A stretch of DNA of 64,000 bases from positions 62,001 through 126,000 of the forward strand of contig NHNW01000070.1 of the NCBI GenBank assembly GCA_002786025.1, written 5' to 3'. The position numbers and the translations under genes were made by a program. Source of the DNA: Zasmidium citrigriseum. Lineage: Eukaryota > Ascomycota > Dothideomycetes > Mycosphaerellales > Mycosphaerellaceae. The notes below the pieces were generated by a model. The model ran no database searches. It saw nothing but the letters and a program-made list of their open reading frames with translations, and was not told the DNA's origin. Below, piece after piece: positions 10,573 through 22,591 of this stretch; position 1 is the first letter of the stretch, and each line of letters opens with the position of its first letter.

Positions 10573-13461
10573 ATGCGGCTCCTCGAGGTGCACGATGATG
10601 GGAGCCTCGAGATCACGAGCGATCTTCCCGATGAGGAGATTGAGCCGTACGCCATCTTGTCACACACCTGGGGCAGACCCGACGAGGAAGTCTCGTATCA
10701 AGACATGCTCGGTGGTGGCGCAGAGAGCAAAGCCGGGTATGCGAAAATCAAATTCTGCGCCCAACAAGCAAGAAGAGATGGATGGCGGCATATCTGGGTC
10801 GACACCTGCTGCATCGACAAGACAAGCTCGACCGAGCTCTCTCAAGCAATCAACTCCATGTTTCGCTGGTATCAGCGAGCAAAAGCATGCTATGTATACC
10901 TTGCGGATCTATCGCTGCCCAAAGACATGGAAAGAGAAGAGAGAGCAGAGAAAGTCGTCGCGCAGTTGCGCAACTGCCGATGGTTCACTCGCGGGTGGGC
11001 TCTACAGGAGCTGCTTGCACCGGAGGTCGTTCATTTCTTCTCAAAAGACTGGACTCGGATCGGTGACAAATCTTCACTAGAGGCTGTCATCTCTGAAATC
11101 ACACGCATACCTGTCGCTGCGCTTCGCGGGAGACCTCTGGGAGAGTGGAGCATTACAGAGCGCTTGTCATGGCAGAATGGTCGCCAGACAAGCAGGGAGG
11201 AGGACGAAGCATACTCACTTCTGGGAATCTGCGGCGTGTATTTGCCGTTAATCTACGGCGAGGGAAGAGAAAACGCATTCAGGAGATTGAAGCAGGAGGT
11301 CGAATCCAAAGCCAGGGGTATACTGCACTCGATGCCCTCTATGTCGCGCCCGACGCTGATGCTTTGCGATAGGAATCCAGCATGACGACTTCTCGGTTAC
11401 ATTTGGCCTCGGGAAAGCGCTCGGGACGGAGCATTTCGTCTCCAGGAGCACGGAATTACGACAAATGCACGAGGCCTTGAGTAGCAATGGCAGCCGTCGC
11501 ACGGTCGTACTGCACGGCCTTGGAGGGATGGGCAAAACACAGCTTGCCATTGCTTACGCCAAGCGGCATCGAGATGACTATTCGGCCATCTTCTGGCTCA
11601 ACGCTAACGATGAAAGCACTCTCCGATCGGACTTCGCCAACATTGCAAGACTCGTGGCTAACGAGCACCCATCAGCGCCGCACGTGGCCGGCATCAGCGC
11701 CGATGCTGGGGTTGAGCAGGTAGTTGCTGCGGCGCAATCATGGCTCAGTCTCCGGAACAACACCAGATGGCTTCTCATTTTCGACAATCTGGACAACCCA
11801 AAGATCCCAGGGAACAACGATAGTGCCGCCGTCGATATTCGAGCTCTTATCCCGCGAGCGGACCAGGGTTCTATCATTATTACCTCTCGTTCATCGCAGC
11901 TCAACATTGGTACCCGCCTTCACCTGACCAAGCTTTCCGAACTTCACGACGGCCTCGCAATTCTGGCGCACTCGTCGAGGCGCGAGAACCTCTTGTCGGG
12001 TAAGCGTCCACAGTTCAGGTTCCTGTCTGTTAATATTGATATCCATCAGACCCCGATGCGGTCAAGCTCGCTGAGAAGCTGGACGGCCTCCCCCTTGCAC
12101 TTGCTACTGCGGGTGCCTATCTCGACCAGTCGTCGATGACTTTCGCTGAGTATCTCGAGTGGCATGAGGATGCATGGGCTAGACTACAGGAAGACAGCCC
12201 AGGCCCCATCGAGTACGAAGACCGCATGCTCTACTCGACATGGCAAGTGTCGTTCGATCAAATTGAGAAGCGAAGTCCGCTCTCGGCCAAACTGCTTCGC
12301 CTGTGGGCCTACTTTGACAACCAAGACCTGTGGTACGAGCTCCTGTGTCCCATTCTACCATTGCCACCGAGCAACAACATAACCATATCTTGCCCTGAGT
12401 GGGTATCTCAATTGACGACTACTAAGCTGCAGTTCCACAGTGCCGTCAGGGCTCTGTGCCAACACGGCCTTGTCGAGAGCCACAGCTCCACTGGAGAACA
12501 GGTCGAATCCCAAGGCTACAGTATCCACACCTGTGTTCATTCATGGACGAAGACTGTTTTGAATGCTGTGCAGGACGACGTTCACGCATCATTTGCCCTC
12601 GAATGCATCGCCGCTCATGTCCCCAATGCAGACCTTGTGGATAAGTGGTGGATTGTCGACAGGCGCCTTGTTGGGCACGCTGCTCACTGCCTACGGAATC
12701 TTCTCGCAGTGGACGCCCATGGATGGTGTTTCCTGAAGCTTGGCAACTTATACTTCAATAAGTGTGATTACGTCAACGCTGAAAAGTTGTACTTACTTTC
12801 GCAGCACCAGCATGAGAGAGCTGGGGAGCAGTACCCTAGCATTTTCCATAACTTGGGCAAGGTGTACGAAAAGCAAGGAAGGATCACGGATGCCTCAGAG
12901 AGCCTCCAGCGAGCGCTCAGTCTGAGAGAAAACATCCTGGGACCTGACCACCCAGAAACATTGAGCACAGCTCGTGAAATGGGCTGGCTTTTCCAAGATC
13001 AAGGCAAATATGATCAGGCCAAGGCACTTTATCAGCGAGCGCTTGACGGCTTCGAGAGGACTTTCGGATCAATCCATTTCCGTACATTGCAGGTGCTCAA
13101 AGATCTCGGCATCATCTCCCGCCTGCAAGGGAGGCATGAAGAAGCGGAGACGCTGATACGGCGAGCACTGCGGGGGCTCGAGGACACTCTCGGGCCCGAT
13201 CACCCGGATACATACAACACAGCCAATGATCTGGCCGTTGTCTTCATTGACCAGGGGAGATACGAAGAGGCCGAAAGCATGTTCGAGCGAGCGCTGCGAG
13301 GATTTGAGAAGGCTTTCGGACCGGATCACGGTGGTACACTGAACACAGTCTACAATCTTGGCATCTGCTATCGTCTGCAGGAGAGGTACGAAGAGGCCGA
13401 GGAATTACTGCTGCGAGCGGCTCGTGGCCACCAGGATGCGGGTCACCCTTCCAGTCTATAA
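10573..13461 (+). CDS. HET / NB-ARC / TPR NLR-like protein, 3' end disrupted
   Basis: Exons 10573-11317, 11373-11999 and 12050-13461 (introns 55 and 50 nt) give 927 residues up to the first stop. The HET domain (about 1-240) has YAILSHTWG, IWVDTCCIDK and RGWALQELLAP. The NB-ARC has P-loop GLGGMGKTQLA, Walker B LLIFDNLD, GSIIITSR and LDGLPLALA. Four to five TPR units of about 42 residues follow (for example LGPDHPDTYNTANDLAVVF). Fungal NLRs of this layout act in non-self recognition and regulated cell death; HET is the effector domain. The stop at 13459 falls inside a TPR. The reading continues one base out of phase (YKLGLLRVEQGG...EVYERLL) to 13594, then in a third phase to about 13837. So it is either a truncated allele, a pseudogene or a base-call error. 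Start chosen at CCACCATGC just before the conserved HET N-terminus. Confidence 0.9.
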
Positions 13462-13837
13462 ACTTGGTCTGCTTCGTGTCGAGCAAGGGGGAATTGAGGA
13501 GGCCAAGGAAGTGTACGAGAGACTGCTGGCAAGGCAGGATCGACTACTCGCCAAGAATTCAAGGGAAGTGAACGATATTGCGAAGAGAATCTGACAGTCA
13601 GGGGATCGAGAGGCAATTGAACCATCGGCGACTGGACCGGTGACCCAGGCACTGGCCAGAATCGAGAGTCCAAGCGACGAGGTTCAGGATTCCGACGAAG
13701 CGTTGCAAGATCAGAGTCCGCACCAGGAGGCGGGTGATGACAACTTTACGTCGCCTACAGCACCCGCGGTTGCCATTCCGGAGCGACCCAAGCCCCGATC
13801 ACGAACATTCAAAGATCTCTTTCGCAAGCGACGATGA
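13462..13837 (+). pseudogene. out-of-frame remnant of NLR C-terminus
   Basis: After the stop, a phase shifted by +1 encodes one further TPR unit to 13594. Another phase (13640-13837) encodes an acidic/proline tail ending RTFKDLFRKRR. No intron of plausible size links these phases. Read as the displaced end of the upstream NLR. Confidence 0.6.
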
Positions 13838-14378
13838 ACTTCCATCCGCACCGTAGGCTCGGAAGGCAGCCTAGACGAGCAGCAGGCGATCGAAAGTGAA
13901 CATGAAAACGTACCACGATACGATGATTCTGACAGTCGGCGAACGAAACGATGTCCGTCAAGAGTTCCGTCGCCTGTTGATCAAGAGCGCCGGACCGCGG
14001 CTTGGCGTCGTAACGACTTCCTAGGAATTGATCTCAATGAAGACGGCCTCTCCAGGCAGATACCGAGTAGACCAGACGGGTTGGCAATAGACTTGGACCG
14101 GCGGATGCCGATGTTCGAGCAATTGAAAGTCTTCACGGCGGCTGACAACCCGCTAGGCGTCCGCTCGCCGACTTTTCGAGATTCTCATGCGTAATCGGAG
14201 GATCTTGGAGTTGGTCAATCTATCTGTTCGCTGTGGTACACACTCCCTGGTACATGTCAACCTCGACTCGTACGCCGCTGTATGAAAGTCTGTCGAAGTT
14301 GTGGGATCACGAAACGAGCCACCTACAAGCACAAAGTCAGCAATCATCTTCAAAACCCACATCTCCGTGTATCAATAC
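13838..14378. other. convergent intergenic gap
   Basis: 3' side of the NLR and of the GH76 gene. The stretch to about 14190 still reads open for over 100 codons after 13837 in the same phase and may be further NLR tail. No independent gene seen. Confidence 0.4.
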
Positions 14379-15817
14379 TCACCACCCTCCGCTCAAAAGC
14401 CCAATCAACACCACCACCGTCAAAATGCCCGCTCCCGCCCGATCTGCCGTCGTAATCGGCGCCAAAATAACCGGACTCCCTCGATCCCCATCCCCCGTCC
14501 CCAAACTCGCATTTCCCTGACTGATACCACCCGTATCATGCGCCACGGGCGCCGTTGCATTCGAGATCAAGTTCGCTTGAATAACTTCAAGAGCAGACAT
14601 CTGCTGGCCCACGCCTGTTGTGCCGTCCCACACGCCGTTGGTGGTCCATTTGGTGCCGCAGGTGATTTTGTCGCCGCCACCGGAACATTGGGCTGCGGCG
14701 GCGACGGCGGAGGCGGCGAGGTAGGGTTGGATTTGGTCGTAGAGGAAGGGGGCGAATTTCATGGAGGCGGCGAGGAAGCGGGAGAAGGGGGCCTTGAAAC
14801 TGGAGTGGATGTCAGTGTGTGAGATATGTGGGACATGGAGGATGTTTGTACCTCTGTTGATCGAGATTGCAGTTCCCTTGTGGCTCGCAGGCGGATTCCA
14901 GCATGATTTGGTTCTTGAAGAAGACGGCTGCGGATTCGTTCCAGATGCCCTGTGTGCGGTCGTACCAGACTGTGCTATTCGTCATGTTCCACATCACCGC
15001 TGCGGCGTTGAGCAGGATACCCGCACTGTATGTCCACTGCACATGGTCCAGTTGAGTGCAGTTCAGCAAGCCATCCGATCCATCGTACACAGCGTAGTTC
15101 TTGCCGATAAGCCCAATCGCAGACATCCAGTTCCAGGACCTGTTGACGGAATCCGCGTACGATGTGTTGCCAGTGTATGCATACAATCTCGCAGCAAGGT
15201 TCAACAGACCTCCATTCGCCGGCGAGTTCTTATAGTTGTAACCCTGATTCCACTGATAAATTTGCCACCTCAAGCCACCACCACACATCGTCGTATCCCA
15301 GCGATACCACTGCGAGTTGAACACCGCCTGCGCAACCGAGATCCAAGAAGGCACATCCGCCGGGGGATTCGGGAACTTATACTCCGCCGCACTCATCACA
15401 TCAAAGCCCCAGAACATCTGATCGTCGTTTCCTTCGTTCTTCGACTGGTTCGCGGGCATAAAGTCGAATGTCGGGCTGTATTGGAAGACCAGGGCCGTGT
15501 TGACCAGGTCGTTGTACTGGTCGTCGCCGGTGTAGTACCAGTAGTCGATCAAGGAGCCCAACATTTCACCGCCTTCCCACCAGTAGTATGGCTGTGGGAG
15601 GATGCCTGGGATTCCGCCGGGTTGGTCGCCGGTGTACCATTCGAGCATCTTGCCGGCGACTGTTTTTGCGGCGGATTTTATGGATTCTGTGGCGGTCAGT
15701 GGCTCGACTGTTTGTGAACGTCGACGAATACATACCGGGATCGTCGATGTTCAGCTGGATGGCCGCAGCACCTGCTGCCATTGCCGCCAGAGCGGCGGGC
15801 AGGCTCAGAAGCCTCAT
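14379..15817 (-). CDS. GH76 / Dfg5-Dcw1-type alpha-1,6-mannanase, GPI-anchored
   Basis: Three exons: 15817-15736, 15686-14852 and 14799-14379 (introns 49 and 52 nt), 445 residues. A signal peptide (MRLLSLPAALAAMAAGAAA) is followed by LNIDDPESIKSAAKTVAGK, the typical start of mature Dfg5/Dcw1 proteins. GH76 motifs include LEWYTGDQPGGIPG, YYWWEGGEMLG, GNDDQMFWGFDVM (paired Asp) and WTYSAGILL. The C-terminus is Ser/Gly-rich, then a hydrophobic tail (GAGILTVVVLIGLLSGGW), consistent with GPI anchoring. These enzymes are thought to cross-link GPI proteins into the cell wall by processing the mannose core of the anchor. Length and motifs indicate an intact gene; the paralog cannot be fixed from sequence. 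Confidence 0.93.
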
Positions 15818-17690
15818 GGTGGATGTTCGTGTCGCCTCTTGTGCCCTCCTGCCCTCTCAGCCAAGCTCTCACCTTCCCAAAACGCCGCAGAACTCTCGGC
15901 GCCAAGCAGCCAAGACACTTCAAGTGAATACTCAAGGATTCTCCAGCGAAAGTCGGACGCACGTCGGTGGTGATGTTTCCATGATGATAAGAAAGATGTT
16001 GCGATGAGATTGTTTGCGACGCAGGAGGTGCCGCGCCGCGTCAGCAACACGAGGCCTCAGCGGCGGGCGCAAACCAGACGAATCGGAGAATAAAGCCGGT
16101 CGTGGTGATCCTCTGGAGATGTGGGCTAGTCCGCTTTCTGGTGTACCCCAAACCGTAAACGCTCTTGGCGTGGAGGAAGAAGCTTTTGCCAGGGAAGCTT
16201 GCCGCCGCTTGGTTGGTTCAGGGTGCGACGCTTGTGCCGGATCTTCCGGTTGACGTCAAAGTATAGATATCGCTCCTGTTTCAGATTTGTTCCTTTCAGT
16301 TTGCGAAGGCGAGCAGTCTCCCTTTAAGAAGCAGCTTGCGAGCCCAATGTTCAGGGCCGAAAGAAGAGTTCCTGGCGCTTGTAGCATATCGTGGTTCGTT
16401 TCTATGAGCCGGGAAGGATGAAGCTCCACCGGCGTACGGCTTTCAATTGCGAGCGACACCCTGGCGAGTTTTCCCTATGAACTTCGTGGACAACGATTCA
16501 GATTTTGAGGTTTGCATGGCCAAAATGACACAGCTTGAGCCAGGTAAAAGCGATTATGTCAGAGGCACCGGATGAACGACCTGAGTGAGCGGTCTTCTGG
16601 AACCGTTCAGACCACCCTCCGATTGGATGCCAGGATTGGAGTTCTCAAGGCGATGCTTGCGCTCGAAGGGGCAGCCTGTACGATCAATCGAGCTCCAGCA
16701 TGTCGAAAAATGGCAGGACTGCTCAACGCTTCCGTCAACTGACCAACTGGAAGTCGCAGAATGGATGCGTGATTCTTGCTCTCCGAAAGCAACTGCTCCA
16801 GACCCCAGTGAAGCTTCCGAAGGAGACTCGGTCGATGGACGAACCCATATCACGAAGCATTGCTCTCAAGCCCGGCGGCCGGCTCCAGCAATCGCAGTCC
16901 GATGGCCGGTATCACTTCCGTCTTCGCATGAGGCTGGGCCTGTCTCTTCTGAGCCGCCGAGTACAACCCGTTTTCGTTAAACAGGCCTCGTGTTCTGTGA
17001 TCGGTCGAGTGCCCATCACGAAGGACCAGCCGAGGGAATAATTGTCTGGGAGAGAAAGCGTTCGCCATGTTGGCCTTCGAGCCAAGATATTGGAGGCTCG
17101 ATGAAGAGTAGGGGAGAGGTTGATTTTGTCATCGTCATCATCGATCGTGCTTTCGTCCACGCATTTGATGTGGATATTGAGCCCATTCTTGATGCTGAAC
17201 CTGGCTGGCGTCGTGAGTTCTTCCCCGAACTCGCTGATGGAAGTCTTTGGCTGGTCTTCTGGTCTGCTTCTCGAGACGATATCATAGGACGTATGACTCA
17301 GTGAGCACTGCCACTCATTGTGTCTCTTCTGCGTGCCTCGGCCAGCGGCCAGACTGCACGAAGTCGCTGCGCCTGCCGAACACAAGCTTTCCCGCTCCTT
17401 CTCTTCTGGGAACATGCCCCACAACCTTATTTCGACGTCTGCTGCTGCCATCGTAACTTGCTGCCGGCAGTGCTGATTTGTGTGTGGACATCCAACAAGA
17501 TTCTCTTGACAAGACTCACCTGCTTCTCTGCACAATTTTATGCATCTTCACTTATGCGTCAGCAGAATTCCTCAGTGCTGATTGGTGGGTGAAAGTTCTC
17601 CACTAGCAGCTACCCCTCGCACACCGACGCCGAAATCGCCAGAATCTGTACCTCCATCTCGACAACATACCAGCGGTAAACCAGCAGCAG
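15818..17690. other. long divergent intergenic region
   Basis: 1.9 kb between the GH76 gene (minus) and the Zn2Cys6 regulator (plus). Several frames of 80-210 codons overlap on both strands without recognisable motifs or a consistent splice model. I see no gene I would defend. It likely holds both promoters. Confidence 0.45.
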
Positions 17691-20317
17691 ATGCAAGAAG
17701 ATCGATATCCAAACATGGAGGATATCGTCGAAGATGACATTTCGATGCGGCCGCTCAGAGTGCCTCGCCGGACTCCCAAAGCGTGAGAAATCTTCGCCGG
17801 CATCGCACTCCGATATTCGCTGACCACGACCGAAACAGATGCAAGCAATGTCGTACCTCGAAGATCCGGTGCTCTGGCGAATATCCATGTGCGAGATGTA
17901 CGAAACGTGGGACCGAATGTGTGTTTCCGAGCGATGAGCCGCATGTGTCGATTCCGGTGTCGTACTTCGAGAGTTTGAAGCGGAAGGCGGCGGGCGCTGG
18001 TCGGAGTTCGACGCCGGCAGGTAGTGAGTTCCAGGATGCGGCGGTGACGTTTGGCAACCGTTCGCAAGACTTCATCGGTAGCGAGGAGAGGACAAGCAAG
18101 AGACCAAGGACGAGTGCTTCGCTGCCCACGCCGTCATCAAGTTTGATCCCGGCACCGTCTGGATCTTTCGGCACAGACCTAGATCCTCGCCTCCGTCCCG
18201 CCACTTCTGGTCTTGATGCGCTTGGTAAGAAGCGCATATCGACAAGTCTTTAGGCCATTGCTAACAGTCCATAGCGGACGCTTCAGCTCGTGCGACTGGA
18301 GCAGCAGCTGCAACTCCTGGGAACGGACCCTCGCCGCACAATCCACTGGTAGGGACGAGCTTGAGCTACATCTTTGACCATGTTGGCAGACCAAGTATGT
18401 TTTTGATGTGAAGTAGATGTCGAGCATGACTGACTGTAGTTCAGGATCTCTTGGGCCAACCTCATCATGGGCGTACTGCCGACGAGCCTTAGCTCTGCTC
18501 CAGAATCATTCTCCCGATTACAATCGCCCACCACCTCCGCAGAACCTTGACGGTGCCGCTTTCCGCCTCAGATGGGAAGCTCATACGCACTTGGAGCCAA
18601 GCGACGTCAAGAATCTTCCAGCGACCGAGTACACCTCTTATCTCTACAGCACAGTGCAGTACCATCTGGGAGAGCTCTGGGGTATCATCAATGATGCTCA
18701 TTTCACGACGCACTTCAAACAATTCCAGGAGAAGCCATTTGAGACCGCGAAGAACAATCGTCTCTGGTTCGTGGAGTATCTCTTTATACTGGCGTTTGGC
18801 AAGGCTTTCCTGAATCATCCTGGCAATTCGACAGCCGCTGGCCCACCTGGTAGCGACTATGCATCGAGAGCCATGTCTCTCATGCCAGATATTGCCGACA
18901 TGCATGAGGAAGGAGTCCTGGCTGTAGAGGTACTTTCGCTTGCAGCACTGTACTTTCAGTCCATTGACATGCGGATCTCTGCATATCAGCTGGTAAGTTG
19001 GCAGCAACGACTACGACAGCGAATGACTTGCTAAGTTTGACAGGTCGGCCAAGCTTTGCGTCTTGCATACATCGAAGGTATTCACCTCCACATCCCCGAC
19101 GACATCGTTGATGCTACTTTCTCTCGCCGCTGCAACAGAGCTTGGTGGGTTGTGTACATTCTGGACCGGGAATTTACCGTCATGCTCGGCGTGCCTGACC
19201 ACTACGCCGAGGACGAGATCACAGCGCCGATGGGTGTCACGCACGAGTCAGATCTTCTGATGCATGGGTGCCACTTGCGGATTCGCCTCTCCAAGCTGAC
19301 GGCGAAGACTTGCACAAGTATTCATCACGCCTATCAATCATAAAGTAACATCTGCTGACGCCTGTATAGCTGTCTATGGAGTGGGCAAGGGTCTTGGACA
19401 GCCGTTCATCGATAACACCACGAATGTCCTACAGGAGCTCGCTGCAGTGTCAAGAGAGCTTGAAAGCGTCATCTCCGACTACAAGCAAGCGCCAAAAGGG
19501 GAACTTCCCAGCATCTTTCGATTGATCACACTGTCATATCATCACGTATGATCGACCCTTTCTCTCCGGCAACATGTGCAGGCTGACCGTTCCCACAGTG
19601 CATTGTCTTGGCCACCAGACCGCTCGTCATGTGGCTCTTCATGCTGAGTATACAATCGTTCTCTTCCGAGCCACAACAACTCGCTGCACCCATCGAAGCC
19701 TTGCTCCATGCTGGAGCCGAGTCCGCGACAAATGTGCTGGTCATGCTGGCCGCACTTGCTGAGCGTAATCTGCTGGGTACGCTGAATCACCCCATCCGCA
19801 TTTCGCCGAGTCCTTTATACTGACAGAGTGCCTCGCAGAAACCTTTATGCCTTTCCAGCTCGAATACACCTTCTCCTCCGGCATGTTCTTGTCATTGCTC
19901 GGCGCAATGCTACCATCCTACATCCCAGACGCCAACTGGCAACGCAACGCCTTCGCCATCCTCGATGAGATGATCAGCGCACGAAACGTCGTCGCTCCAC
20001 TACGAAAAGCCGAACTACGAGAGATCGAAGAGCTTCTCGCACCCGTCCGCCGACATCCTTTCATCGCCAGCGATGCGCCAACAGAGTCGGTACAAGCTGG
20101 CCATTCAACAGCACAGGAACATCCATCAGTCATTGGACCGAGCGCCGAGAATGATGGAGTGCCTTTCAGCGGCACGCTTGATGATGACACCAACTTCCTG
20201 CCGACTTGGGATGAGTTTTACGGACTTGGGCAGCCAATGGCCAGTGGAGACTTCATGCTTGGACTTGCCGAGCAGCTTGAGCTGGGTGATTTGGAGAGCT
20301 CATTCTTGCTCTCTTGA
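17691..20317 (+). CDS. Zn2Cys6 fungal transcription factor
   Basis: Eight exons: 17691-17782, 17839-18224, 18275-18394, 18445-18992, 19044-19317, 19370-19545, 19599-19776 and 19839-20317. Seven introns of 50-62 nt have matching phases, giving 750 residues. The binuclear zinc cluster has Cys at 32, 35, 42, 48, 51 and 58 (spacing 2-6-5-2-6), with ACKQCRTSKIRC split by intron 1. The Fungal_trans middle region is seen from LGPTSSWAYCRR through FSRRCNRAWWVVYILDRE, LSYHHCIVLATRPLVMW and ETFMPFQLEYTFSSGMF. The C-terminus is acidic. It acts in the nucleus as a sequence-specific regulator, usually at CGG half-sites; the target pathway is unknown. All motifs intact. Confidence 0.93.
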
Positions 20318-21478
20318 ACAGGCGAAGAAAAAGTCGGACTTCTTGTTTGCTTGGGTGATACGAGCTACATCCAACGGCGGACGACTAAGAGCACATGTTG
20401 GGACTAAACGCATCGACGAGTTACGGCAGCGGCTGTCTTAAAGACTTGTTGGAGCTTGACATACGGGAGAAGACAAACTCAGCAAGTTTGCCACATCCGA
20501 AGCGTACACCGCTGTCCGTCCGGCCAATTGCGAAGCTGATCAGTCCCGATACCCCAGAAAACCTGCGCTGAGCCCTACAAGTTGTCATTCGGTATGAAAG
20601 CCGCCTACAAGGCTCTTCTAGACGGTAAAGCGCGCGCGGGTCATCTGAGTAAGCCGGAGCAGCAGATTCCGTAGACACTACCAAGTTCTGCTGGATAACT
20701 CTTTGGAGACCCTGCTTCAGACCTTGAAATCTTGGCCGCAATGCGTTTGGCTTCATTCCAGCGTTCCTGAGCACTGGCCAGAAGTTCATTCGTTCTCATC
20801 GCGAGGACGGCCTCCACGACCGCTCGCTTCTCTTGCATCTGGTCTAGAACACAACCCAAAATGGCATATGCGACTGGGGTGGCCATGTGCTGCAGTGGGG
20901 CTGAGTGGGTCGACCCATGCTCGCAGATGTTGGTGCAAAACCTTACACGGACCTCAGATCTTGTTTTCGACGCTGGGCTTCATCAAAGAAGCACTTGTGA
21001 TAGCTTGGCCAGACTGATCCCAATCTGCCGGGAGATTCAATTATCTCACAGATGTGATCGAGAAGTTTGCAGACTTGATCTTCTGGTCTTCAAAATTGCC
21101 ACGATCGAAAGACCTCAGAGCATCCACCTTGCGGGACGGACGAATCCATGCAGCCATCAGCCGCCACATGCCGAATGGACGACATTCTTGCGAACTATCA
21201 AGGAACACCAGCACCGCCTTGGTGACATTGACATCATCCTCCGATATAACTGCCGACCACTGCACAGAATCAAAGAACGGAGGTCGTGCCTCCGGCAAGG
21301 AACCGTGGAGATGATCCTAAATTAGATCTGCAGGCCAGGGTGCCGGGCCACATGGCAGCAGGGTATATGCCGTACTGGGATGCGGCCAGGCTTCGTCGTT
21401 CTTTGTATTTGAGCGGGCGATTCCTCTGCAAAGTCCTACTGCTCATCACAGCACATCAACATTCGCAATCCGAACAAG
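20318..21478. other. intergenic region with possible decayed minus-strand frames
   Basis: Minus frames at 20641-20886 (81 codons, MATPVAYAILGCVLDQMQE) and 21041-21298 (85 codons, VQWSAVISEDDVNVTKAVL) read like protein but do not join into a model and match no family I know. They could be relics. The last 100 bp are the promoter of the secreted Cys-rich gene. Confidence 0.35.
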
Positions 21479-22168
21479 ATGCAGTTCACTCACATCACCG
21501 TCGTTCTTGCGGCTCTGTCTTTCGGCGCCGTCATGGCCAATCCTGTACCTGAGGCAGACTTCGATGTACAAACATCGACCTACATGCCCATTGACCTTTG
21601 CTAACAACTCGCAGTTGGCCGCCCGCGCCGAGCAGGCAGAACAAGTCTCGCAAGCCCAACAAGCCGGCCAAGCCCACCAAGTCGACCAAACCCACCAGGC
21701 CGGCCAAGCCGAACAGGCAGCTCAAGCACCACAAGGCAAACAAGGCAAACAATACTGGTGCGGCCCGCCAGGAAACATGTATTGGTGCCCGTGGAACCCA
21801 CGCCCCGCACCCTGCAACCCCAACGACCCATACGGTGGGTGTTACAACCCGAACCGCTGGTGCAACCCCTACGACTGGAATAGCGGGTGCTACAACCCCA
21901 ATCCAAGGCCTTGGTGTAACCCGAATGATCCCTATGGCGGCTGCTATCGTCCTTGGCCAAGACCTCAGCCAAACCCCAGCCCGTCCGGGCGGGATTGGTA
22001 TGGGAATGTTTGCCCAATTGGAATCATTTGTTCGAATTGTAATGGCCAGGGCGGCATCTGCTATGGGGTAAGTCCTCCTGGTGATGGCGATGAGTGATGA
22101 TGCTGATGAACATGTAGGGGTTCAATCCTGGGTGTGGTTGTTCTCAGCCGCCTGGTGGTTGGCAGTGA
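21479..22168 (+). CDS. small secreted repeat-rich, Cys-rich protein (effector-like)
   Basis: Three exons, 21479-21565, 21615-22067 and 22118-22168 (introns 49 and 50 nt), 196 residues. A signal peptide (MQFTHITVVLAALSFGAVMA) is followed by a short NPVPEADFD segment. A roughly 40-residue Q/A repeat (QAEQ, QAQQ, QAGQ, QAHQ units) ends in QGKQGKQ. Then comes a Trp/Pro/Asn-rich domain with Cys pairs: WCGPP, WCPW, CNPNDPYGGCYNPN (repeated), NVCPIGIICSNC and GCGCSQPP. No family is recognised. Small, secreted, cysteine-rich and repetitive fits a cell-wall or effector-like protein, but function is inference. It lies downstream of the Zn2Cys6 gene on the same strand. Confidence 0.82.
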
Positions 22169-22591
22169 TCTACGACGCCCTCGAAGGCTCCTCACATGCC
22201 TGGCTAGATGGATCGTGGCTTCATGATAATGTCTTTCTCTTATGATCTTACTACAAGGCCTTCGGCTCTACAATCAACACTTCTTCACGTGCTCCCGCTT
22301 CGCATTCTATCTCCCGTACAACGGTAAGTGAATCTTTCAAATGTTGTCCGTCTGCCTATGCAGTAATGTCCTCGTGCAAGCTTATGTCGCCCTCGTTGTT
22401 GTGATGGCGATCAACAACAAACGCAGCATGAGATGCCGTTGTTTACCCGATCTACCTCGCCGCCGCGCTACTGAACTTTGTCGCATCCCCACGAGTTCAG
22501 CAACGAGCAGGCCGTCGATGGTAGCATCAATCGCTCGAAGCCATCCAACGATACACGGAGATACGATTAGCTTTCACATACACAATTCACC
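22169..22591. other. intergenic gap before plus-strand F-box block
   Basis: Contains the 3' end of the secreted-protein gene and the promoter of member 6. No additional feature seen. Confidence 0.5.

Noticed and set aside
16912..17535. 207-codon minus frame between GH76 and the regulator
   Set aside because: No recognisable motif, overlaps similar-length plus frames, no supporting splice signals.
20421..21298. Several minus frames of 80-120 codons downstream of the regulator
   Set aside because: Parts look protein-like but cannot be joined with plausible introns; kept only as a note in the intergenic entry.
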